Below, piece by piece: positions 18,912 through 25,590 of a stretch of 43,042 nt of DNA. Every line of letters begins with the position of its first letter. The first letter of the stretch is position 1. The notes beneath the pieces are model-generated. The model ran no database searches. It saw only the letters and a list, made by a program, of their open reading frames with translations, and had not been told where the DNA came from. The DNA comes from Bacteroidota bacterium (lineage in GTDB: Bacteria > Bacteroidota > Bacteroidia > Chitinophagales > Chitinophagaceae): positions 48,075 to 91,116 of the forward strand of contig VBAS01000088.1 in assembly GCA_005882975.1 (NCBI GenBank). The letters run 5' to 3'. The position numbers and the translations under genes were made by a program.

Positions 18912-19946
18912 ATGGAATTGGGCATAGGAATGTTTGGCGACCTGCACATAAATAAGAATGGAGAAACACAGCCGGCAGGACAACGACTTAAAGAACTGAT
19001 CGAAGAAATAAAACTGATGGATGAGGTGGGTATTGATTTTTATGGTATCGGCGAACATCATCGTCCGGACTATGCCGTATCAACACCTGAAATAATTATT
19101 GCAGCAGCAGCTACGGTCACTAAAAACATAAAACTGGGTAGCGCAGTCTCCGTGTTAAGTTCATCGGACCCGGTGAAGCTTTATCAAAGTTTTGCTACGA
19201 TTGACCTGATCTCCGATGGCCGGGCTGAGTTAATGGCCGGTCGTGGCAGTTTCATAGAATCATTTCCATTGTTTGGTTACAGCCTTGATGACTATGATAA
19301 CCTGTTTGAAGAAAAGCTGGAGTTGCTATTGAAAATAAATAAAGAAAACCCCATTACATGGAAAGGTAAATTCAGACCTGCACTAAACAATCAGCAGGTA
19401 TTGCCACGTGCAGTTAATGATCATCTTAATATGTGGATCGCCGTCGGAGGTACGCCGGAATCAGTGTTGCGAGCAGGCAAACATGGGTTGCCTGTGATCT
19501 TTGCTATCATTGGAGGTGATCCAAAACAATTCAAGCCGTTGTTTGAATACTATAAAAAAGTGTACGAGCATTATGGACATGATATGAATAAATTCCAGGT
19601 TGGTGTACATATGCATGCTTTTTTTGGCGATGACAGTAAACAAATTGCTGATGAGTATTACCCGATCTATTCTTCACAAATGGATAGAGTGGGTCGTAGT
19701 CGTGGTTGGCCTCCTTATCAGAAACAACAATATGTGATTGGTCGCGGTAGCAATGGACATTTAATTATTGGGGATGCCAATGAATCCATTGACAAAATCT
19801 TACATATGCATGAACTGTTTGGCCTCACTCGTTTTTCAGCGCATATGGATGTGGGTGGTCCTTCACACAAATTAATGATGAGATCAATTGAGATCTATGG
19901 AACCATGATCGCTCCGAAAGTGAGAGAGGCGCTGAAGAAAAAGTAA
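18912..19946 (+). CDS. Luciferase-like (LLM class) flavin-dependent oxidoreductase
   Basis: A 344-residue TIM-barrel protein of the bacterial luciferase-like family, probably using reduced FMN or F420-like flavin to oxidise an unknown substrate. Typical elements are the N-terminal strand (MELGIGMFGDL), FYGIGEHHRPDYAVSTPE, IKLGSAVSVLSSSDP, the block around ISDGRAELMAGRGSF, and IAVGGTPES. It is a single cytoplasmic gene with no signal peptide, followed by a good terminator at 19964. The exact subgroup cannot be told from sequence alone. Confidence 0.9.
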   Translation: MELGIGMFGDLHINKNGETQPAGQRLKELIEEIKLMDEVGIDFYGIGEHHRPDYAVSTPEIIIAAAATVTKNIKLGSAVSVLSSSDPVKLYQSFATIDLISDGRAELMAGRGSFIESFPLFGYSLDDYDNLFEEKLELLLKINKENPITWKGKFRPALNNQQVLPRAVNDHLNMWIAVGGTPESVLRAGKHGLPVIFAIIGGDPKQFKPLFEYYKKVYEHYGHDMNKFQVGVHMHAFFGDDSKQIADEYYPIYSSQMDRVGRSRGWPPYQKQQYVIGRGSNGHLIIGDANESIDKILHMHELFGLTRFSAHMDVGGPSHKLMMRSIEIYGTMIAPKVREALKKK

Positions 19947-19963
19947 TAACAGTCTATAAAATA

Positions 19964-19997
19964 AAAGCTGCCATTAACCGCAGCTTTCCTTTTTATT
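19964..19997 (+). terminator. Rho-independent terminator after the luciferase-like gene
   Basis: A perfect 8-base stem, AAAGCTGC / GCAGCTTT, with an 8-base loop is followed by CCTTTTTATT. It lies 18 bases past the stop and, through its A-rich front, may also serve the convergent gene at 20026. Confidence 0.8.
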
Positions 19998-20025
19998 AAT
20001 TGCAAAAAAATCATCCATCATTTTA

Positions 20026-20742
20026 TTATAACGGTTTTACTTTCCCCGAGCCTGAAATACTTGTGCTGATCAACGGGTGCCCACGATAATAAACAGAACC
20101 ACTTCCGCTAATTGTTGCATCAAGTGACTGCGATAAATTTACTTGCATATCACCAGAACCACTGATGTGAGTTGTTGCCTTTTCAGCAGCTACTCCATCC
20201 ATTATCAGTTTACCATTGCCACTAATTCTCAGATCTTCATTCTTAGCTGCACCTGTCTGCACATTAATATCGCCAGAGCCACTGATATCAGCGTTTATTT
20301 TATCAGTTACCGTTGCAGACTGTACTGTAATATTTCCTGTGCCACTTATAGCAATATCCAGGTTTGCACTATTTATATTTCCGATCACTGCCAGGTCTCC
20401 CGTGCCGCTGAGATGTAGATAGTCTGCAGTTGGTGCACTGATATTAACCGTTATTTCTTCATTTGATTTTATACGTACGCCATCTCTCACTTTTACTAAC
20501 AAGTGCCCATTTGATTTAGTGACTTGAATTACATCGAGTATGTTCCGTTGTGCCGTTATTTCAACCTTATAAACCGGATCAATTTTATAATAGATCTTAC
20601 CACCGATACTTGCTGATACACCGGAAAAATCTATGATGTTCCGGGTTTCAGTTTGCAGGTCTCCCTCTCCCACTACTTTTTTGCAGGAAGAAGCTGTAAG
20701 TAAAGCTGCGGCTGCTGCTAACATAAAAACTAGTTTTTTCAT
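20026..20742 (-). CDS. GIN-domain (DUF2807) lipoprotein, putative adhesin head
   Basis: A 238-residue lipoprotein with a lipobox ending at C20 (LTASSC/KK). The mature part is one right-handed beta-helix-like GIN/DUF2807 domain, recognised by the recurring ISGSGDI-type turns (ISGTGNI, ISGSGDI, ISGNGKL, ISGSGSV, ISGSGKV). Such proteins are abundant in Bacteroidota; the exact role is unknown and an adhesin or envelope-stress part is only suggested. A promoter-like site at 20870-20899 matches one in front of the nearby ECF sigma gene, with identical spacing. The gene may therefore belong to that sigma factor's regulon although it is a separate transcript. Confidence 0.88.
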   Translation of the reverse strand: MKKLVFMLAAAAALLTASSCKKVVGEGDLQTETRNIIDFSGVSASIGGKIYYKIDPVYKVEITAQRNILDVIQVTKSNGHLLVKVRDGVRIKSNEEITVNISAPTADYLHLSGTGDLAVIGNINSANLDIAISGTGNITVQSATVTDKINADISGSGDINVQTGAAKNEDLRISGNGKLIMDGVAAEKATTHISGSGDMQVNLSQSLDATISGSGSVYYRGHPLISTSISGSGKVKPL

Positions 20743-20869
20743 TTTATTTTGATTTCTGCTTTGATAATTAAAAATTCAATTTTATACTACAGGATTTATC
20801 AGCCAATTTGATACCTACTCAATCCTTTTTTTAAGATCGGAGATATATCACCCGTATTTTATCCTATAG

Positions 20870-20899
20870 TATAACAACTAAAGAAAGACCTACCCCTAT
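20870..20899 (-). promoter_or_regulatory. Predicted ECF-sigma promoter of the GIN-domain gene
   Basis: Read on the minus strand: ATAGGGGTA (20899-20891), 11 bases, then AGTTGTTATA (20879-20870). Both blocks and the spacing are identical to the site in front of the ECF sigma gene at 24419-24448, while the 11-base spacers differ, which argues for two conserved -35/-10-like elements. The -10-like end lies 127 bases upstream of the GIN-domain ATG. Confidence 0.7.
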
Positions 20900-20952
20900 G
20901 CGTTAGCATTTTTTTTAGAAGAAATTGATTCCGGCATTCCATCCAAACCAGC

Positions 20953-20996
20953 CAGTAACCTTATGGCTGAATTTCAGTAACCTTATGGCTGAATTT
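20953..20996. repeat. Exact 22-base tandem duplication
   Basis: Two head-to-tail identical copies (20953-20974 and 20975-20996) of a 22-base unit beginning CAGTAACC and ending GCTGAATTT. It lies in the last codons of the STN barrel gene. As 22 is not a multiple of three, it shifts the frame and brings in the stop at 20961-20963. Confidence 0.97.
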
Positions 20997-22766
20997 TGTG
21001 GTATTATAGTGCGAAGGAGGGACAGGGAAACGATAGCCGCCAAAAGCCACATCCTGATCAGTTACGTAAACTGAATAAGAAGGACCCCCAAACAGGGAAA
21101 TATATTTTCCAAGCTTGATATTGAAGTTGAGATCGAACCTGTTTAAAAGATTGAGATAGTCCCACGAACCGAGATAGAGGTATTGACAGCTTAATTCAGG
21201 ATTAATAGATAAGGTTTTCTTTTTATTCAATGACAGTTCACTGCCAAGACCATATCCAAAAGAATAAACTTTGTTACTGTCGCTAAGATTTACACCCGCC
21301 CTGAGTATGCTGTACAATTTTGAATTGCCCGTTTTAAAAGCGGCATTCACATTTTCAACCTCATTAGCAGAAAAACTGAGTTTATGATAACCTTTTATAA
21401 TAATATTGATCAAACCAATGCTGTATCCTGCTGATGTATCGGCAATATTAATAAGCCCGATCTGCAGCCCTTTTAATTTTTTTGCATAATTAACAACACC
21501 GGCTATTTGTACACCATTCATTTCTCTATTACTTATGTTAGAGACACCCGCTATTTGCACCCCACTTGCTTTTTCTTTGGAGAAATTTCCAATACCAGCA
21601 ACCTGGAAACCTTTTACACTATCTGATACATGATTATATATTCCGGCTGCCTGGAAACCGTGCATTTTTCCAGTCACAAAATTATTAATACCGGCAGCCT
21701 GGAAACCATATACATTATCCTGAACAAGGTTATTTATACCAGCCACCTGGAAACCTTTTACTTCACCACCTACTGAATTAAATAAACCGGCGGCCTGGAA
21801 ATATTTTACATCTTTTTGATCAATATTAAATAAACCACCAATTTCAAAACCATTTGTTCCTGCCGTGTAACCGCCGAATATGTTCAATGAAAAATTATTG
21901 ATCACCTGTGAATTCAACTGGCCATGAGTACTTACGCCCGGCACAAGTGAAATTTGGAAAGGACGTGTAGTAAAAAAATTCTTTAAATTAAGACTCTGCA
22001 CTTTTTGTTTACCTGAAAGCAAAAATCTTCCTACACCGGTTTGTTGCACTTTGATGGAATCATTGGAAACAGGTAACTGCTGTTCTGTAGTATCTGTGGG
22101 CACTTGTAATGAGTCCGGAGCCAGGTAATCTTCTGGTTTTATCACCGTATTATTTTCCGGAATTTCAACCGGCATCATTGTAATAGACAATTGCTGATCA
22201 AACCGCGGTTGAATTTTTATTGTGGTATCTTCATAAAATTCTTTACTTACTGTCAATTCAGCGGTACTTGTTTTACTGCTTTTGAGTTTTATCTTGAAAA
22301 AACCATCTTCATTGGTTAAAGCCGAAGCAAGCATCTTTTTTTCATAGATACTGGCTTCACTGATTGCAGCGCCTGATTGTTCATCGTACACAAAACCACT
22401 TACTGAATAAATTTTTTCTTCTGTTATTCCCTTCTGTGTCACCAGTGTCATCCTGATCGGGGCTTTACGTATGATGATATAGTTACCACTCTCTCTGAAT
22501 TCGTAAGTGTTATTAAACAATTCGGTGAGAATTTCTTTTACCGTTTTATTCGATGCCCTGAAGCTAACAAGACTGTCTTTCTTAACAATGCTGGAATTAT
22601 AAGAGAAATAAAAATCGCCTTTGTTGCTTAATATCTCAAGCACATTCTCCAGCCGCTGCCTGTTTACATCAAGCGAAATGTTTTTCTGCAGAATAGCCTG
22701 GCTATAAGATGCAGAACTGATAAAAATAAAAAGAATGGTAAAATAAAAAACCGTACTAAGCTTCAT
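20961..22766 (-). CDS. STN-domain outer-membrane protein with LA_2272-type surface repeats, C-terminus altered by a duplication
   Basis: A 601-residue envelope protein, third gene of the sigma/FecR operon (15 bases after the FecR stop). A signal peptide (1-22) is followed by an STN (secretin/TonB short) domain (about 24-107, with LENVLEILSNKGDFYFSYNS) and a carboxypeptidase-like sandwich (about 124-190). A long array of about 20-residue repeats (GFQVAGINN, GVQIAGVSN, GLQIGLIN) then leads into a C-terminal barrel. No TonB-receptor plug is visible. The actual frame ends KVTEIQP. Removing one copy of the 22-base duplication restores KVTGWFGWNAGINFF, a proper barrel end with a terminal Phe, and moves the stop to 20915. 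Barrel assembly is therefore probably damaged. STN plus FecR suggests a signalling role. Confidence 0.87.
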   Translation of the reverse strand: MKLSTVFYFTILFIFISSASYSQAILQKNISLDVNRQRLENVLEILSNKGDFYFSYNSSIVKKDSLVSFRASNKTVKEILTELFNNTYEFRESGNYIIIRKAPIRMTLVTQKGITEEKIYSVSGFVYDEQSGAAISEASIYEKKMLASALTNEDGFFKIKLKSSKTSTAELTVSKEFYEDTTIKIQPRFDQQLSITMMPVEIPENNTVIKPEDYLAPDSLQVPTDTTEQQLPVSNDSIKVQQTGVGRFLLSGKQKVQSLNLKNFFTTRPFQISLVPGVSTHGQLNSQVINNFSLNIFGGYTAGTNGFEIGGLFNIDQKDVKYFQAAGLFNSVGGEVKGFQVAGINNLVQDNVYGFQAAGINNFVTGKMHGFQAAGIYNHVSDSVKGFQVAGIGNFSKEKASGVQIAGVSNISNREMNGVQIAGVVNYAKKLKGLQIGLINIADTSAGYSIGLINIIIKGYHKLSFSANEVENVNAAFKTGNSKLYSILRAGVNLSDSNKVYSFGYGLGSELSLNKKKTLSINPELSCQYLYLGSWDYLNLLNRFDLNFNIKLGKYISLFGGPSYSVYVTDQDVAFGGYRFPVPPSHYNTTKFSHKVTEIQP

Positions 22767-22781
22767 GACTATAAATCTGGG

Positions 22782-23723
22782 TTATTGTAAAATGATCTGT
22801 CCGTCTTCTTTTTTGATAACTGTTATATCAAGTGTGAGGTGTATGACTTCTAATACTTTTTCAAGGGATTCATTATAAAAAGTAGTTGTGATCTGCATAT
22901 TATTCAATTCTTTTCTGCCAATGATTATTTTGGTACCATAAGCTTCGTTCAGCACCTGTACCAGTTTCCATAGAGGAGTATCATCGCAAACAAATTCTTT
23001 TGTACGATAATAATTGTATAGCTTATCAGTCACTTTTTGTTTGGTAGCGACACTGTCGTTTGTATTGATCATTATTTTTTCACCAGGATTTAATTCAACT
23101 GTCTTCCCTGCTCTTGTCACTCGTACAATACCGGTCTCCACAACAACTTCTGTATTCCCATTTTCATTTTTTATATTAAAAGATGTTCCTACTACTGTTA
23201 CCTGTACATCATTTACTGAAATGATAAAGGGTTTTTTCTTATCAGGCGCCACATTAAAGAACGCTTCACCTTTCAAAGCAATAGCTCTTGTATTGCCCTT
23301 GAATTTAGAAGGATAAGTAATAGTTGATCTTTTATTTAATGTAATTACTGAGCCATCCGACAACGTATCGATCAAAACATTTTGCCCGGTTTGAGCAACC
23401 ATTTCTTTTGGCGCAGTATTTTTATTAACCAACATAAATAAAGTAATGCCAAGGCCGGTAATCAAAATGATCGATGCGGCGATCCTAAGCCAGGAAAAAC
23501 GTGGTTTTAAAATTTTAGCAGGCACATGTCCTTCGGTGATCCTGTTCTGAAATCTTTCCCATGCCTTATTCACATCAACATTTGATTCCGAAGCAAGTGC
23601 TTTACTCTGATCCCAGATCTTTTTAAACTGGTTGTAATATTCCTGGTGTGTTTCATTCCCCTTCATCCATTCTGTCACCGATTGTTCTTCGTCAGGAGAT
23701 GCTTCACCAAGCAGGTGTTTCAC
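22782..23723 (-). CDS. FecR-family anti-sigma factor
   Basis: A membrane-bound regulator that holds the ECF sigma factor and relays a signal from the periplasm. The N-terminal cytoplasmic part (HLLGEASPDEEQSV) is of the DUF4880/FecR type. A single membrane helix (ASIILITGLGITLFMLV) follows, then the periplasmic FecR domain (ITLNKRSTITYPSKFKG, AFFNVAPDKKKPF, FIISV) and a C-terminal STN-contacting DUF4974 domain (TTFYNESLEKVLEVI). The start given is a GTG. It truncates the conserved N-terminus, and no ATG, GTG or TTG lies upstream in frame. An ATT at 23777, overlapping the sigma stop codon by one base, would add 18 residues (INTTKLEQNFYHIDDDLL) and fits the family better. Confidence 0.9.
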   Translation of the reverse strand: MKHLLGEASPDEEQSVTEWMKGNETHQEYYNQFKKIWDQSKALASESNVDVNKAWERFQNRITEGHVPAKILKPRFSWLRIAASIILITGLGITLFMLVNKNTAPKEMVAQTGQNVLIDTLSDGSVITLNKRSTITYPSKFKGNTRAIALKGEAFFNVAPDKKKPFIISVNDVQVTVVGTSFNIKNENGNTEVVVETGIVRVTRAGKTVELNPGEKIMINTNDSVATKQKVTDKLYNYYRTKEFVCDDTPLWKLVQVLNEAYGTKIIIGRKELNNMQITTTFYNESLEKVLEVIHLTLDITVIKKEDGQIILQ

Positions 23724-23772
23724 CAGCAGGTCATCATCAATATGGTAAAAATTTTGTTCCAGCTTAGTGGTA

Positions 23773-24360
23773 TTAATTATGAATAAATAATAAAATAAAT
23801 ATCAGGAAGTCAGCCAATTTCACCCGCAACAATTTTAATGCTTTGCTCATTTGGTTCTCCACCGTTTTTATTGAAATACCAAGCTTATCAGCGATCTCCC
23901 GGTATTTCAATTCATCAAAGCGGCTCATTTGAAAAACAGTTCGACATTGTTCCGGCAATTCATTTAGTGCCGCACGAATTTTCTTTTCCAGTTCCCCGGC
24001 CATTATTTTTTTTGCAGGATGTTCCACTTCATTTTTCATATTATAAGCAACACTCAACTGGTGATCTGATCTCACTTTCTGATGTTTAATATAATTAAGG
24101 CTTTCATTGTGCACTGCACGGTATAAATAAGAAGAAACAGACCCTGTTAATGAAAGATTTTCTCCACGGAAATTTCTACTATTTCTTTCCCAAAGCTTAA
24201 AAAACACCTGTTGCACTATTTCTTCCGCCTGTATCTCATCCTTTAGTATGGTAAAAGCATAGGCATGCAGTCGTTTAAAATATGTTTTAAACATCTGTTC
24301 AAAGGATGCTTCATTCCTTTGTGCCAGTAATGTGCCAATGGATTCGTTGTCCAGTTCCAT
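23773..24360 (-). CDS. ECF-type RNA polymerase sigma factor, FecI/Bacteroidota family
   Basis: A 195-residue sigma-70 factor of the extracytoplasmic type. Region 2 (SFEQMFKTYFKRLHAYAF, EIQAEEIVQQVFFKLWE) and region 4 (LNELPEQCRTVFQMSRFDEL, KYREIADKLGISIKTVENQM) are both clear. I start at ATG 24360 (MELDNESIGTLL); the frame is open to a TTG at 24405, but that would place the start close to the promoter element. The ATT proposed for FecR overlaps its stop. It is the first gene of a three-gene operon with FecR and the STN barrel. A matching ECF-like promoter 58 bases upstream suggests it drives its own operon. Confidence 0.92.
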   Translation of the reverse strand: MELDNESIGTLLAQRNEASFEQMFKTYFKRLHAYAFTILKDEIQAEEIVQQVFFKLWERNSRNFRGENLSLTGSVSSYLYRAVHNESLNYIKHQKVRSDHQLSVAYNMKNEVEHPAKKIMAGELEKKIRAALNELPEQCRTVFQMSRFDELKYREIADKLGISIKTVENQMSKALKLLRVKLADFLIFILLFIHN

Positions 24361-24418
24361 TCCTTGTGCCCGGTATAACGGTTCTATTAATAAAGCTGCG
24401 CCCAAAAATACTTTTTAA

Positions 24419-24448
24419 TATAACAACTGAAGGAGCATTTACCCCTAT
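24419..24448 (-). promoter_or_regulatory. Predicted ECF-sigma promoter of the sigma/FecR/STN operon
   Basis: Minus strand: ATAGGGGTA (24448-24440), an 11-base spacer, then AGTTGTTATA (24428-24419), 58 bases upstream of the sigma ATG. The same two blocks with the same spacing recur at 20870-20899. Autoregulation is inferred from position, not shown. Confidence 0.7.
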
Positions 24449-24533
24449 TAAGGTTCAAAAAAATTAGCAGATATATGCAGGAAGAAGGTTTGTGTTGTTA
24501 GGTTGGTGTGACTGTCAAGCAGTTATTTTATTC

Positions 24534-25112
24534 TTATTTTTTTAATGCCCAAAAGATTCCTTTCACATTTGCTTGCCACTGTGACAACAAGCCGACTAGA
24601 ATGATCTCCTCAATTAATTCTAACATGGTAACAATAGTTGCGGCATAAAATAGAATAAGGTTTGGTTCTTCTGTAAAGAATACAAGTATTAAAAAAATAC
24701 CCTGCAACAAAGCCGCGGTTTTTGCAAGATAAGTGTGAAAGTTGGTCATTTTTCTATAACGGATAAAAGCATATGTAGTTTGAATAATAAACAACACAAA
24801 AAGTATGATGAATATGATAACATGTTGTTTTATAAATTCAAGTTTCAAAACAAACAAAGCGATAAGGCCCACCAATACGGTAAGATCATCGCCAATGGAA
24901 TCGAGCTTTGCCCCCAGGATACTGGTGACTTTAAATTTCCGGGCAAGATAACCATCGATCAGATCAGTAAAAAAGCTTATACCCAGCAGCCATTTGAATA
25001 TGCCATACTGTTTGGTAAAAAGCAATATTAATAAAACAGGGGCAGCAATTATCCTGTAAAGCGTAACACAATTAATCACATACCAGGCTTGCTTATGTGT
25101 GTTAGTTTTCAT
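24534..25112 (-). CDS. CDP-alcohol phosphatidyltransferase family membrane enzyme
   Basis: A 192-residue integral membrane enzyme with about five to six helices. The complete family motif is present: D50, D53-G54, A57-R58, G67, D71 and D75 (DLIDGYLAR with GAKLDSIGDD). It should transfer a phosphatidyl group from CDP-diacylglycerol to an alcohol such as glycerol phosphate, but the acceptor cannot be told; PgsA-like and cardiolipin-synthase-like roles are both possible. It is a single gene upstream of the sigma operon on the same strand, with a 129-base gap that contains the sigma promoter. Confidence 0.9.
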   Translation of the reverse strand: MKTNTHKQAWYVINCVTLYRIIAAPVLLILLFTKQYGIFKWLLGISFFTDLIDGYLARKFKVTSILGAKLDSIGDDLTVLVGLIALFVLKLEFIKQHVIIFIILFVLFIIQTTYAFIRYRKMTNFHTYLAKTAALLQGIFLILVFFTEEPNLILFYAATIVTMLELIEEIILVGLLSQWQANVKGIFWALKK

Positions 25113-25258
25113 GGATGATTACGCTGTTTCATGACTCAAAAATTACAATTTATGTGGATAATTCATAGAATAAAATGAAGTATATATTTTCATTGCTGCA
25201 TGGTTGTTGCTTGATAAGCCCGCCGACTCGTATTTAAAATTCCAAATCCAGTTTTGTG

Positions 25259-25498
25259 ATGAGAGTATTTGAAGAAAGAGAAAAAAAACATCTTAATTCT
25301 GTAAGGAAAAACACTGAACTTCTTGTTATTGAACCTCCGAGATCACTTTTTAAAGTGGTTGTGAATAATTACAGACAACAGGAAGGGTTTTTCGATAATC
25401 AGAAGAAAAAAATTGTTGAAACGACTATGAGCGAGGAACAAGGTTTACCACAACAACCCGCCGGTTATCTTAAATTCCCGCAATATGATTGGTTTTGA
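25259..25498 (+). CDS. Small hypothetical protein, 79 residues
   Basis: A 79-residue frame from ATG 25259 (a GTG one codon earlier is an alternative). The N-terminus is strongly charged (MRVFEEREKKHLNSVRKN), the middle looks foldable (LLVIEPPRSLFKVVVNNYR) and the end is Pro/aromatic-rich (LKFPQYDWF). I recognise no family and see no signal peptide. It is isolated, divergent from the phosphatidyltransferase and convergent with the ABC exporter. Confidence 0.5.
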   Translation: MRVFEEREKKHLNSVRKNTELLVIEPPRSLFKVVVNNYRQQEGFFDNQKKKIVETTMSEEQGLPQQPAGYLKFPQYDWF

Positions 25499-25590
25499 AG
25501 CTACATACACCTCATTAAAATAATAATTGTTAGTTGACCAGGATGATGTTTTGCTGCCTTTGAATTCTTGCAAACGGTTGTTTAATTTAT

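Noticed and set aside
21400-21870. Regularly spaced similar words, at first sight like a CRISPR array or tandem repeats
   Set aside because: They are degenerate coding repeats (GFQVAGINN type) in the STN barrel gene, in frame and with no constant repeat and unique spacer structure.
24361-24405. Longer TTG start for the sigma factor
   Set aside because: ATG 24360 fits the usual family length, and the TTG would lie only 14 bases from the predicted -10-like element.
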